Assembly (NCBI GenBank): GCA_902826865.1 | Contig: CADEGN010000041.1 | Span: 1 to 40,184 of the forward strand | DNA length: 40,184 nucleotides | Source of the DNA: an uncultured Myxococcales bacterium | GTDB taxonomy: Bacteria > Myxococcota_A > Polyangia > Nannocystales > Nannocystaceae | Direction of reading: 5' to 3' | Shown: positions 8,985-16,840 of the stretch, in pieces | How positions within the stretch are numbered: position 1 is the stretch's first letter | Layout: each line of letters opens with the position of its first letter | Notes under the pieces: model-generated | What the model was told of the DNA's origin: nothing | What the model saw: only the letters and a program-made list of their open reading frames with translations | Databases searched by the model: none | Made by a program: the position numbers and the translations under genes

Positions 8985-10028
8985 TCACATCTGTGCCGTT
9001 GGCTTGTCCAGATCGAATAGGCGGCTGTGTACCCGCCCTTTTGTCCGGCGCGCGGTCAACACCAAACCGTCACCGAGGCGGGGGCGTCCGACCGAGCCGA
9101 TCATAAACTGGGGGCTGTCATCTTCGGCGACGAGCAGTTCGAGCTCGAAACCGATGGGTTCCGCGCAGATCTTCGCGGTGAGATCACGGACGCGATCGAA
9201 CTGCTCACCGCCGGGGGCAAACTCTCGCGCCTGCGCCGGGGTGAGCGGCCCGATCACGACACGCGCGCGGTGGGCCGGGTGCAGTACCCGCGTGCCGAGG
9301 ACGAACGTTTGCCCGATCGAAGAGTTCGATCGTCCAAGCTCGATGCGCTGCGCCGGGTCGAAGCTGACCCAGCCGCCCGTGAACTCCTCGAGCCTGACGG
9401 GCGCGCCGGCGAGGGCGGGGGCAAGCAAGGCGGCCAACGAGTTCTCCAAGACACGCGCCGTCCCGCCGCCATAGGCGAGGAGTCCGGCGATGCGGAGGAG
9501 ATCTGCGCGCGAGAGGACGCCGTCGGCGTGCTCGGCCTCGACATCGACGCCGACCAGTGCCAACGCGCGGCGCGAGAGTACGTCGCGGGCGTCGGTGAGA
9601 AACTCGTAGGGCCAGTGGTACTTGTTGTGCGCGCGGAAGAAGAGTGCGGTGAGGCGATTGTGAAAGAGATCGAGAAACGCGCGCATTGGCCCGGTCGCAG
9701 CGGTCTCTTCGATCAGCTCTGCGGCGTGGTAGAGCGGAAGCGGGCTGTCGGCCCCCGAAAGTCCCAACACGCAGGTGGTGATCTCGTAGCGCTGGTGCTT
9801 TCCGCGCAGGCGTTCTTCGGCGGGGCGCTGGTCCTCGCGGTAGCGGATCGCGCTAACGTCGTTGGGACGGAACGCGAACGAAGTGTCGTGGCGAAAGACG
9901 ATCGCCTCCTCATCAAAGGGACCGTCGTCGCCAATTCGCGGTCGCGAGTGGGTTAGCCGCTCGATCAGCCGGACTGCAGTGAAGAAGTCGGTGCGCGGCG
10001 GGTTCACCGTGAGCTGCTCGCGCAGCAT
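8985..10028 (-). CDS. tssG: T6SS baseplate wedge protein TssG
   Basis: I chose the ATG at 10028, which overlaps the tssF stop as ATGA and gives 347 aa, the normal TssG size. The protein begins MLREQLTVNPPRTDFFTAVRLIERL, and DFFTAVRLIER is the hallmark TssG start. A C-terminal segment has the expected LGxxxxxG-type turns (LGRSNSSIGQTFVLGTRV). An upstream in-frame ATG at 10064 would lie inside tssF and adds an unconserved leader. TssG pairs with two TssF copies and TssE in each baseplate wedge. Confidence 0.95.
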   Translation of the reverse strand: MLREQLTVNPPRTDFFTAVRLIERLTHSRPRIGDDGPFDEEAIVFRHDTSFAFRPNDVSAIRYREDQRPAEERLRGKHQRYEITTCVLGLSGADSPLPLYHAAELIEETAATGPMRAFLDLFHNRLTALFFRAHNKYHWPYEFLTDARDVLSRRALALVGVDVEAEHADGVLSRADLLRIAGLLAYGGGTARVLENSLAALLAPALAGAPVRLEEFTGGWVSFDPAQRIELGRSNSSIGQTFVLGTRVLHPAHRARVVIGPLTPAQAREFAPGGEQFDRVRDLTAKICAEPIGFELELLVAEDDSPQFMIGSVGRPRLGDGLVLTARRTKGRVHSRLFDLDKPTAQM

Positions 10029-11746
10029 CACAGGATGGTCCGTTCTCCGTATCTCGGCGGCCATGCGTATTCCCACTGCGAGGGTGCAAGTGCGATGCTT
10101 AGTTGGTGGAAGGAGTTGATCGGCATCCGCCGGGCGAATAGCTCGCACAACGCATCGCCCAACACCAACGCCTCCCCGATGGCCGCGAAGCCGGCCTCGT
10201 CGAGGACGACGATCGACTTCGTGCCGGTCACCGGGGCCCCCCGGACGAGGCGTACCACCTTGCGGGTTTGAACCTCACGGATCGCGTCGATCCACTGCGC
10301 GTTCTTACGCCCGAGCTGGGGGTTCGACCGCTCCGCGAAGTTGTACACCTCGAGCAGGCGCCGGAGGTTACCGGCGTCTTGAAGCCCCGCGCGTGACAAC
10401 CCCAGGTGCGCACCGAGCCTCCACAATAGCTCCACGTTGTCGAGCGGGTACAGTGGCGGAGTCACCGCGGTGATGTTGACGAACGGGACCATCGTCCCGG
10501 AGCCGCGCATCGGCTGGTTGATCTCGCCCACCTTGAGCGTTGGGGCGAGCGCGCGGTTGGTGCAGAGCACGTCTACGGCGAGCGTTTCTGGGCTCTCGGC
10601 CGGATCGTGATCGCGCGGCGAGATCAGCGACAGATAGACGTCCGTACCGTTGTCGGTCACCGATGCGGTACGTCGGGTGACGAAGTAGCGGCCGGCTCGA
10701 TCCGGCCCCCCGCGGAACGCCGTGAACGGCTGATAGGAAGTTCGCTGGGCGCCGGCGACGCCGAGGACCTCGGTGACGTCGAAGATTTCCGCATCGCTCG
10801 AAGCATGCTCGGCCGCGCGCACAATGCTCTCGGGGTGGAGAGGCCGGAAACGCACCGGATCCGCGGCCGATGCAAACAGATTCACCACGGGCACGCAATG
10901 AAGCCGGATCTCATCCTTCGAGGGCGGCCGCGGCAACTTGGGCGGCCGGTCGAACGTGAAATGCAGCTCGCTCGCGGGCGTAAGGCACTCCCCGAGCTTC
11001 GGCAGGTCGACGAAGGCGAATTTCAGGGGGGCGGCGAATAGCTCGACGATGTGGGTGAACGCGTCGTGCTCGAGCGGTCGTTCGGGCAAGAGGCGTGTCT
11101 CACGGTCGAACCCAACCGGTGCGATGGGCTGCTTGATCGTCGCGCGGGTTTTGCCCGCCTCGACGACTTGGATCGACACGCAGTGGCGCAGGAACCAAGC
11201 TCGCAGGGTGAGGGCGGCCGGGAGCTCGCCGTGAAAATGCAGCCGAATGCGGTGGGCACCCACGGTCGCCAGCGCGTTCTCTGGGATTTGCAGGCGCAGG
11301 ATGATTCGCTCCGTGCGGCTGCCTGGGCGCTCGGTGCGGACCTCAGTGATTCCGACCGGAAGCAGATCTAGCGCCGACGTGGTCTGGAACACGCAGCGTA
11401 CGCCCCGCGCAGTGTCACCGCCGACCTGGGTCCCGCGGGGGATCGTGTGGACGCCCCGAAGCGATCTGGGGTCCGGTTGGAATGCGATGACTGCGGTCGA
11501 GGGGATGAATCTTGTTAGCTGCGGTACCAAGGCGGCCGCGAACTGGGTCGCGAGCTCCGGGATCGCGTCGTCGATCCGTTCGCGGACACGGGAGGCCAGG
11601 AATGCGAAGCCCTCCAGCAAGCGCTCGACGTCTGGATCGTCGCTTCGCTCGGCCAAGAGGGAGGCCGTCGCAGGAAACGCGGCAGCGAACTCACGCCCTT
11701 GCTCCCGCAAGTACGCCAGCTCGGCCTCGTAGTAGCGCGATTTCAT
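10028..11746 (-). CDS. tssF: T6SS baseplate wedge protein TssF
   Basis: The 572-aa product begins YYEAELAYLREQGREFAAAFP, the diagnostic TssF N-terminus, and contains the family block SDAEIFDVTEVLGV in the middle. A strong ribosome-binding site (GGGGAG, about 6 bases upstream) supports the ATG. TssF builds the T6SS baseplate with TssG, TssE and TssK. About 100 bases separate it from tssE, the largest gap inside this operon; I see no gene there. Confidence 0.96.
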   Translation of the reverse strand: MKSRYYEAELAYLREQGREFAAAFPATASLLAERSDDPDVERLLEGFAFLASRVRERIDDAIPELATQFAAALVPQLTRFIPSTAVIAFQPDPRSLRGVHTIPRGTQVGGDTARGVRCVFQTTSALDLLPVGITEVRTERPGSRTERIILRLQIPENALATVGAHRIRLHFHGELPAALTLRAWFLRHCVSIQVVEAGKTRATIKQPIAPVGFDRETRLLPERPLEHDAFTHIVELFAAPLKFAFVDLPKLGECLTPASELHFTFDRPPKLPRPPSKDEIRLHCVPVVNLFASAADPVRFRPLHPESIVRAAEHASSDAEIFDVTEVLGVAGAQRTSYQPFTAFRGGPDRAGRYFVTRRTASVTDNGTDVYLSLISPRDHDPAESPETLAVDVLCTNRALAPTLKVGEINQPMRGSGTMVPFVNITAVTPPLYPLDNVELLWRLGAHLGLSRAGLQDAGNLRRLLEVYNFAERSNPQLGRKNAQWIDAIREVQTRKVVRLVRGAPVTGTKSIVVLDEAGFAAIGEALVLGDALCELFARRMPINSFHQLSIALAPSQWEYAWPPRYGERTIL

Positions 11747-11847
11747 CGATGCTCCCCTGGCGCGCCTCGCAACGTTCCGGCAGACAGGTTAGGTGGCCAA
11801 GCCCGAGAAGTCATCGGCCACCGAATCGGCGCCCGGGGGAGTCGAAG

Positions 11848-12219
11848 TCAGCGCACCTTCACGCTCCCGCCGCGCGACAGCTCGGTGAGCAGGCGGACGT
11901 TATCGCGTCCGTTCCACTCCGCCGTGATCTCCAGGTGCACCGCCATGGCGGACTCCGGCTTGGGGAGGGTTCGGACGCGCACGTTACGCAAACGAGGCTC
12001 GTAGCGCTCGATTGTCAGCGCCACGGCGCGAAGAACGTCGCTCTCGGACGACGGCCACCGCGACAACACGTCGAAGAAATCCACACCCATCTCGGGGCAG
12101 GTGTAGCCGTCCCCTTGATGGGTGTTCAGCACCGCCTGAAGGTTTGCGACAACCGACTCGAGCTGCGGGATGGGGCGGGCGGGCTTTGGTGAGCCCACGC
12201 GACTCAACAGGCCTCGCAC
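11848..12219 (-). CDS. tssE: T6SS baseplate protein TssE (gp25-like)
   Basis: The 123-aa product starts at GTG with GGGGAT a few bases upstream. It shows the gp25-like lysozyme fold family pattern: N-terminal GLLSRV, the central LNTHQGDGYTCPEMGV motif (family LNTRxGxxxxxpdyG), and a C-terminal RYEPRLRNVRV segment followed by beta strands. It is at the short end for TssE. TssE is a baseplate component from which the sheath polymerises. It lies 37 bases after the 201-aa unknown gene and upstream of tssF. Confidence 0.93.
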   Translation of the reverse strand: MRGLLSRVGSPKPARPIPQLESVVANLQAVLNTHQGDGYTCPEMGVDFFDVLSRWPSSESDVLRAVALTIERYEPRLRNVRVRTLPKPESAMAVHLEITAEWNGRDNVRLLTELSRGGSVKVR

Positions 12220-12256
12220 AAGATCCCCAGCAGGCTACGGGCAGTGCCGCTCGGCC

Positions 12257-12862
12257 TCAGAGTGGTGCTCCCCAGTTCTCGCCAACGTCGCCTTCGACCG
12301 GCGGCGCCATGTGGCCCGGCTTGCGCTGGCCCTCGCCGACCGTACCGCTGACGCAGTCGCAGCAGTAGTGGTCGCCGCCGATGCCCTCGATCGAGACGTC
12401 GGTCTTGAGGACGTGGATCTCGATGGAGATGTTCGAGCCGCGCGCGGTCAGCATGGCCGTGGAGATGTATCCCCAAACGGTCACAACGCGCTGGTTGGAC
12501 CATTTGCCCTCGTGGAGGGTCCACACGCGATACACGAAGATCGACTCGACGCGGGTGTGCTGGAGCTTTTGGATCTGATAGACCGCCCCGTCGTCGATCT
12601 CGCCGGCCTCGATCTGGAACGTGGCATATCCGCGCCCGACGCCCGGCTGGACGCCCGATAGGTTCAGCTCGTCCGACAGCTCGAACGCATCCGTGAAATA
12701 CCCACCCTTGTGGTTCTTCAGCTTGATGTGCTCGCCCGTCGGCTGCCATTCCCTGCTCAAGTCGTTGTCGCTTGAGGGCTTGGCCAGGAAGATATGAAGG
12801 GATCGCTGGACTTTCTTGTCTGTCACGGGCCCATATACGCCCCCCCGCCGGACCGTATTCAC
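12257..12862 (-). CDS. T6SS operon protein of unknown function, beta-rich, first gene
   Basis: I do not recognise this 201-aa protein. It heads the minus-strand T6SS operon, immediately upstream of tssE, a place where hcp (tssD) often lies. Size and apparent beta-strand richness are roughly compatible with an Hcp-type tube protein, but none of the Hcp motifs I know is visible, so I do not assign it. Notable are a Cys pair region (YCCDC near residue 168) and a Gly/Pro-rich tail. The start is uncertain: GTG at 12862 gives 201 aa and GTG at 12826 gives 189 aa, and neither has a convincing ribosome-binding site. There is no signal peptide or membrane helix. Confidence 0.75.
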   Translation of the reverse strand: MNTVRRGGVYGPVTDKKVQRSLHIFLAKPSSDNDLSREWQPTGEHIKLKNHKGGYFTDAFELSDELNLSGVQPGVGRGYATFQIEAGEIDDGAVYQIQKLQHTRVESIFVYRVWTLHEGKWSNQRVVTVWGYISTAMLTARGSNISIEIHVLKTDVSIEGIGGDHYCCDCVSGTVGEGQRKPGHMAPPVEGDVGENWGAPL

Positions 12863-12923
12863 GACATCCGCGGCCCCCCGGGGCCTACCCTGGCCGCGCT
12901 GAATCGGTCATGATGGGGCCGAC
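12863..12923. promoter_or_regulatory. Divergent promoter region of the two T6SS halves
   Basis: These 61 bases separate the first gene of the minus-strand core operon from the first gene of the plus-strand accessory operon, so promoters for both directions should lie here or just inside the flanking genes. The main visible element is a GC-rich inverted repeat at 872-885 of this kilobase (12872-12885, GGCCCC-CC-GGGGCC). I could not identify a convincing sigma-54 or sigma-70 promoter. Confidence 0.4.
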
Positions 12924-14669
12924 GTGCAAATCCGCGTGGCCATCGCCGGCGCGACCGGGGACGTGGAGCGGGCCCCCGAGTTTTCCAAGCCCGAGATCTC
13001 CATCGGCCGCCTCCCCACGAATGACATCGTGCTCCCGGAGGCGGGGGTCTCGAGCAACCACGCGCGGGTGCTCGTCACGGGGGGTGCACTCACGATCGTG
13101 GACTTAGAGTCCACCAACGGCACGTTCGTGAATGATGAGCCCCTGCGTGGGCCGCGCGTCATCCACGATGGGGACGACGTTCAGATCGGCGACTTCGTCC
13201 TGCGGTTCAGCCTGAGCGGGGCCGCCGCCGACGCGGCGCCCTACGTTCCGGGGCCGCGCGTGAGTGGCAGCACATTGGCGGAGGGAGCGGATCCATTCGG
13301 TGAACCGCCGCCGATGCTCGATGACGAATCTGTGCCGGCCAGCACCGGCGCTGCTGGAGGCCCAGCACGACCGGAGGCCGGGGCCGAACACGCCGCGGCG
13401 CCGCGACCGGCGATGTTCCCCGCCTTCTCAGCGAGTTCCAAGGCCGCGGTGGCGGCACCCGCACCGGCTTCGCGCGTCGACGCCGGCTTCGAGTTCTCGG
13501 GCGTCACCGGTCCGGAGCTCGTCGATCGGATCTTCAGCGCCGTTTGGGCCCGTGTGGCCGACGATGTGCTGAAGCAGGCACCCGGCATTCGCGAAGTTGT
13601 CAGCGCCCTCGTCGAACGGGCCATCGCCGCTGCCACGGGGCTCCCCAAACCCACCGAGCTGCGCGCGTCCATGATCGAGGAAATGGTCGGTGACCGGCCG
13701 CAGCGCGCCCTCCTCGAGGGCGATCCGAGCGAGGTACTCGTTCTCGGCACCGCCCGCGTGCGGACCAACCGTGGTGGCCATATTACAGAGGGACCGAGCC
13801 CATTTTCGTGCCCGAGCGCGGTCACTTGCTTCGTTGCCCGAGCGATCCGGTCGCCTTTCGACGTTACCCAGGCGAGCGCCCGCGCGACGCTGGGCGTCTA
13901 CGCGCTCGAGGCGATGTGGGGGGCAGGCTGTGGCGGCGCGCCGATCGTGTCGCTGCGCCGTAGCGCAATGCAGGGGAGCGCGACGCTCGAGGGGTTGTTC
14001 CACGCGGGTGTGATGTCGCCCGGGATGGCCTCGCTGCTCGGGATTTGCGTGCTCGCGCGCCAAAACGTGCTGGTGTGTACGGGTCCGGGCGCCAACGCCC
14101 GTCCGCTCCTGGCGGCATTGCTCGCCTGTGCACCGCCCCAGGAGTTGCAGGTGCTCGTCGCCCACCGCGGCGTCGACACGGCCCCGTTTCGTCCATCGAC
14201 CGTCGTGGTCACGCGCGCCCCCGGCGATCACGACACGATCGATTCCGCGTTGGCCCTCGGTCCCGATCGCCTTGCGATCGACGACTTGCGCCCTGGTGAA
14301 GCCAACGCCGCGATGTCGGTGGTGGCGCGCTCGCTCGGTCTGGTCGTGGCGATGCGCGCGCACTCCGCAATGGGTGGACTTGCGCAACTCGAGGCCGCCA
14401 TGTCCGCCGCCCTCCCGCGTCTCGGTGCGGCCCCACTGTTGTCGCAGTCGCTCGATCTACTCATCGGGGTGCAGCTGTTTGCCGATGGCATCACCCGCGT
14501 CACGCAGATCGCTGAGCCTGTCCTCATGGACGGCCGCGGTGTGGTGGCCCAGGACGTCTTCATGCTCGTCCCTGGCAGCCGCACCTGGCAGTTTGGCGGC
14601 GTTTTGCCGCGCTGCCACGACGAGCTATCTCGTCGCGGCTTTCGCCTCGATCCCGCCATCTTCGCCTGA
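12924..14669 (+). CDS. FHA domain fused to a degenerate CpaF/VirB11-like ATPase domain
   Basis: This 581-aa protein has an N-terminal FHA domain (about 1-95) with intact phosphothreonine-binding signatures: IGRLPTND, SSNHARV and STNGTFVND. A Pro/Ala-rich linker follows to about 190. The rest resembles CpaF-type secretion ATPases in order: a GDRPQRALLEGDPSEVLVLG region, IVSLRRS, and LGPDRLAIDDLRPGEA, where CpaF has RPDRIIVGEVRGGEA. The Walker A is ruined: TGPGANARPL at residues 386-395 replaces GGTGSGKTTL, with Ala392 for the Lys and Arg393 for the Thr. It is probably a phosphorylation-responsive scaffold, not an enzyme. There is no membrane helix. It opens the plus-strand accessory operon, 37 bases before tssJ. 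The CpaF relationship is by eye. Confidence 0.85.
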   Translation: MQIRVAIAGATGDVERAPEFSKPEISIGRLPTNDIVLPEAGVSSNHARVLVTGGALTIVDLESTNGTFVNDEPLRGPRVIHDGDDVQIGDFVLRFSLSGAAADAAPYVPGPRVSGSTLAEGADPFGEPPPMLDDESVPASTGAAGGPARPEAGAEHAAAPRPAMFPAFSASSKAAVAAPAPASRVDAGFEFSGVTGPELVDRIFSAVWARVADDVLKQAPGIREVVSALVERAIAAATGLPKPTELRASMIEEMVGDRPQRALLEGDPSEVLVLGTARVRTNRGGHITEGPSPFSCPSAVTCFVARAIRSPFDVTQASARATLGVYALEAMWGAGCGGAPIVSLRRSAMQGSATLEGLFHAGVMSPGMASLLGICVLARQNVLVCTGPGANARPLLAALLACAPPQELQVLVAHRGVDTAPFRPSTVVVTRAPGDHDTIDSALALGPDRLAIDDLRPGEANAAMSVVARSLGLVVAMRAHSAMGGLAQLEAAMSAALPRLGAAPLLSQSLDLLIGVQLFADGITRVTQIAEPVLMDGRGVVAQDVFMLVPGSRTWQFGGVLPRCHDELSRRGFRLDPAIFA

Positions 14670-14706
14670 TGGGCCCCCGGCCGTGCGAAGCTTCGCAGCG
14701 CCCGCC

Positions 14707-15507
14707 ATGACCCTTCGCCCGATAGTCCTTCTTGTGCTCGCGTCCGTCGCGTGCAAATCCGGTCGGGATAGCTGCGACCCCGGCCAGGTGCAGTGGGGAG
14801 TGCAGCTGCAGATCCAAGCCTCGCAGCTCATCAATCCCGATCCGAACGGCGAAGCGCTGCCAACGGTCGTGCGCCTCTACCAGGTCAAGGGCGAGCTCGC
14901 GATGGACGACCTCGACTTCGCGACGCTGTGGGCGAGTGAAGATCCGAAGAGCCTCGGCGAGCGGTTCTTATCCGCCGAGGAGATGACGATCTATCCCGGC
15001 CAGGCAGATCAACGGCTCCTGCCGGTCGAGCAAGACGCGACCCACATCATCGCCGCCGCTTGGTTCCGCGAGCCACTTGGCAACACGTGGTTTGGCACCT
15101 ACGAGATCCCCCGGCGGCACCCGGAGGTGGTGTGTTCCGAGGCGCCACAAACCCGTCAGTATCCCAACCCGTGCGTGTACGTGCTGCTCGATCGAAGTCT
15201 GGTCAGCGGCGGCGCCACGCCGCCATCGGGGTTCAATATCCAAGCCGGTATGAAGTGTGCGCCGCCGGGCGTTGTGCCTGGCCCCCGCGATAAGAAAAAG
15301 AAGAAAGGAAAGAAGAAGAAAGGGGAGTTGGGCGCGCCCGAGGATCTGCTCGACGAGAACGCACCCAAGCCGCCTGATGCGGCGAAGCCGAGCCTCCCAG
15401 ATACGCCGCGGCCGGGGATGCCCGAACAACCCAGCGTGCCGCGTGGGCCGGCTGTGCCGGAAGGTCCACCGGCGGATGCACCCGCACGACCGAGTGCGCC
15501 GAAGTGA
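14707..15507 (+). CDS. tssJ: T6SS outer-membrane lipoprotein TssJ with Lys-rich and Pro-rich tail
   Basis: I start at the ATG at 14707 (266 aa) because it gives a lipoprotein signal peptide, MTLRPIVLLVLASVAC, with Cys16 as the lipidation site. The upstream part of the open frame is only antiphase to the preceding gene. The TssJ domain (about 30-170) shows the family features LQIQASQLINPDPNGEALP, VVRLYQVKG and LDFATLW. TssJ binds the periplasmic end of TssM. It is longer than usual: after the domain come KKKKKGKKKK (196-205) and a Pro/Ala-rich tail to the end, absent from the TssJ proteins I know. The tail could bind cell wall or another envelope partner (inference). Confidence 0.9.
   Translation: MTLRPIVLLVLASVACKSGRDSCDPGQVQWGVQLQIQASQLINPDPNGEALPTVVRLYQVKGELAMDDLDFATLWASEDPKSLGERFLSAEEMTIYPGQADQRLLPVEQDATHIIAAAWFREPLGNTWFGTYEIPRRHPEVVCSEAPQTRQYPNPCVYVLLDRSLVSGGATPPSGFNIQAGMKCAPPGVVPGPRDKKKKKGKKKKGELGAPEDLLDENAPKPPDAAKPSLPDTPRPGMPEQPSVPRGPAVPEGPPADAPARPSAPK
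15292..15327. repeat. 36-base A/G-only tract inside tssJ
   Basis: Thirty-six consecutive purines on the plus strand, largely AAG and AAA codons, encode the Lys-rich stretch of TssJ. In this GC-rich sequence it stands out sharply. Such tracts can slip in replication, so length variation between strains might alter the TssJ tail or its frame (inference). Confidence 0.7.
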
Positions 15508-15541
15508 CGGCGTTGGCCCGTGCAGCGTAGGCTCGTAAGGG

Positions 15542-16840
15542 GTGGCGAACGTGGGACCGGTCCGGATCAGGGTTGAACACCGCACGGCGGGCACCGTGAC
15601 CGAGTACGAATTCCATAGCTCGCCCGTGCGGATCGGTCGCAATCCGCTCAACGACCTCGCGCTCCCGTTCCAGTTCGTCTCGGGGTGGCACGCCGTCATC
15701 CGCTTCGACGACCAGGCCGCGCGGTTTTTCGATCTCGGCTCGACCAACGGGACGCTCGTCGATGGCCGGCGGATGGCGGCCGGCGAAGCCGCCGTGATCG
15801 ACGGGCCGGTGCAGCTCCGGATCGGCGACCTCGACCTCGTGCTCAGCCGCGACCGATCCTCCGCCGCCGTGGCACCGCCACAGACCATGGTTGCGACGCC
15901 GATCCCCCTCGATTCCGCGGCGCCGGAGCGTCAGCGTCTGGGCGCCGGTCGGAAGTGGATGCAAGCGTCGAGCACCAACCAGATGCGGGTCGGCGCGATC
16001 GACACCAACGACCTGGAGGGCCGCCGAACGCCACGTCCGAACCAGACGTCTCACGTCCCACTCGGCCAGGTCCACGCGGCGATGGCCTCGCTGCGGCCGA
16101 TTTTCGACGAAGCTCGCGCCGCCAATCAGCGCTACGAGCGTGAGCTCCGCGATCGTCTCGGGCAGCTTCCGATGCACCTGCGCGATCAAGCGGAGGCGTT
16201 CATCCGCCGCGAGTTCGGTGACGACGGTGCGGCTGCGCCGGGGCCGGCGTCAGGCAAGGGCGGGTACGAGGGGGTCGTTACCCGATTCTCCGCCCAGGTT
16301 GCCCCCGAGCTCCCGGCGCCGACGATGGCCGACGAGGCCGAGCGCTTCCTCGCCCGCGTGCGCGACGTGCTCGAAGCCTGTGGCAAGGGGCTCGTCGAGC
16401 TGCAAAACGGCCAGGAGCAATTCGGCAACGAGATGGGCGTCCGCGCGGTTAAGGAGTTCACGCCGCTGCACATGGCATCGTCGGCGAATAACGTGCTCGA
16501 GTACCTTCTCGACTGGCGCCACGGAGGACCGCAACGCGTGCAGGAGCTGGTCGGCGTGTTCGCCGACACGATGATCCACCAAGTTGCGTTGATCAACGGG
16601 CTCGTCGAGGGTGCGCGCGCGCTGCTGTCCGAGCTCGCACCCGACGAGATCGCGCGGCGGGCCGGGGGCGGATGGGGCAAGGCGAAACTCTGGCAGGCGT
16701 ACGCCCGGCGCCACCGCGAGATCGCGGGGGACGACCGCGCTTTGGTCGAGTTGTTGTTTGGACCGGACTTCGCCCGCGCGTACGCGGAGGTTGGCGGCGA
16801 GCAGGCCGCCATGACGGGGATCGATGAACCAATGCAGTAG
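15542..16840 (+). CDS. tagH: T6SS-associated FHA protein, TagH/Fha type
   Basis: The 432-aa product starts at GTG. Its N-terminal FHA domain (about 5-105) has IGRNPLND, SGWHAVI and STNGTLVDG, so the phosphopeptide-binding residues appear intact. The C-terminal third (about 300-425) matches the T6SS FHA C-terminal domain, with FTPLHMASSANNVLEYLLDWR, a conserved helical block and ...ALVELLFGPDFARAYAE at the end. In the Pseudomonas pathway the Fha protein is phosphorylated by PpkA and promotes T6SS assembly, and TagF restrains it. Both kinds of partner are in this window. The start may lie a few codons later (GTG at 15551). The 3' end overlaps the next gene by 17 bases. Confidence 0.9.
   Translation: MANVGPVRIRVEHRTAGTVTEYEFHSSPVRIGRNPLNDLALPFQFVSGWHAVIRFDDQAARFFDLGSTNGTLVDGRRMAAGEAAVIDGPVQLRIGDLDLVLSRDRSSAAVAPPQTMVATPIPLDSAAPERQRLGAGRKWMQASSTNQMRVGAIDTNDLEGRRTPRPNQTSHVPLGQVHAAMASLRPIFDEARAANQRYERELRDRLGQLPMHLRDQAEAFIRREFGDDGAAAPGPASGKGGYEGVVTRFSAQVAPELPAPTMADEAERFLARVRDVLEACGKGLVELQNGQEQFGNEMGVRAVKEFTPLHMASSANNVLEYLLDWRHGGPQRVQELVGVFADTMIHQVALINGLVEGARALLSELAPDEIARRAGGGWGKAKLWQAYARRHREIAGDDRALVELLFGPDFARAYAEVGGEQAAMTGIDEPMQ

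Noticed and set aside
12257..12862. Hcp (TssD) assignment of the 201-aa protein
   Set aside because: Position and size fit, but no Hcp motif is visible and the sequence does not resemble the Pseudomonas- or Myxococcus-type Hcp patterns I know; left as unknown.
14128..14706. N-terminal extension of the TssJ frame
   Set aside because: It overlaps the FHA-CpaF gene in another frame and is low-complexity; ATG 14707 gives a proper lipoprotein signal.
15292..15327. Programmed frameshift site in the purine tract of tssJ
   Set aside because: The frame stays open with a sensible Pro-rich tail, and no alternative product is evident; no slippery-site structure was seen.
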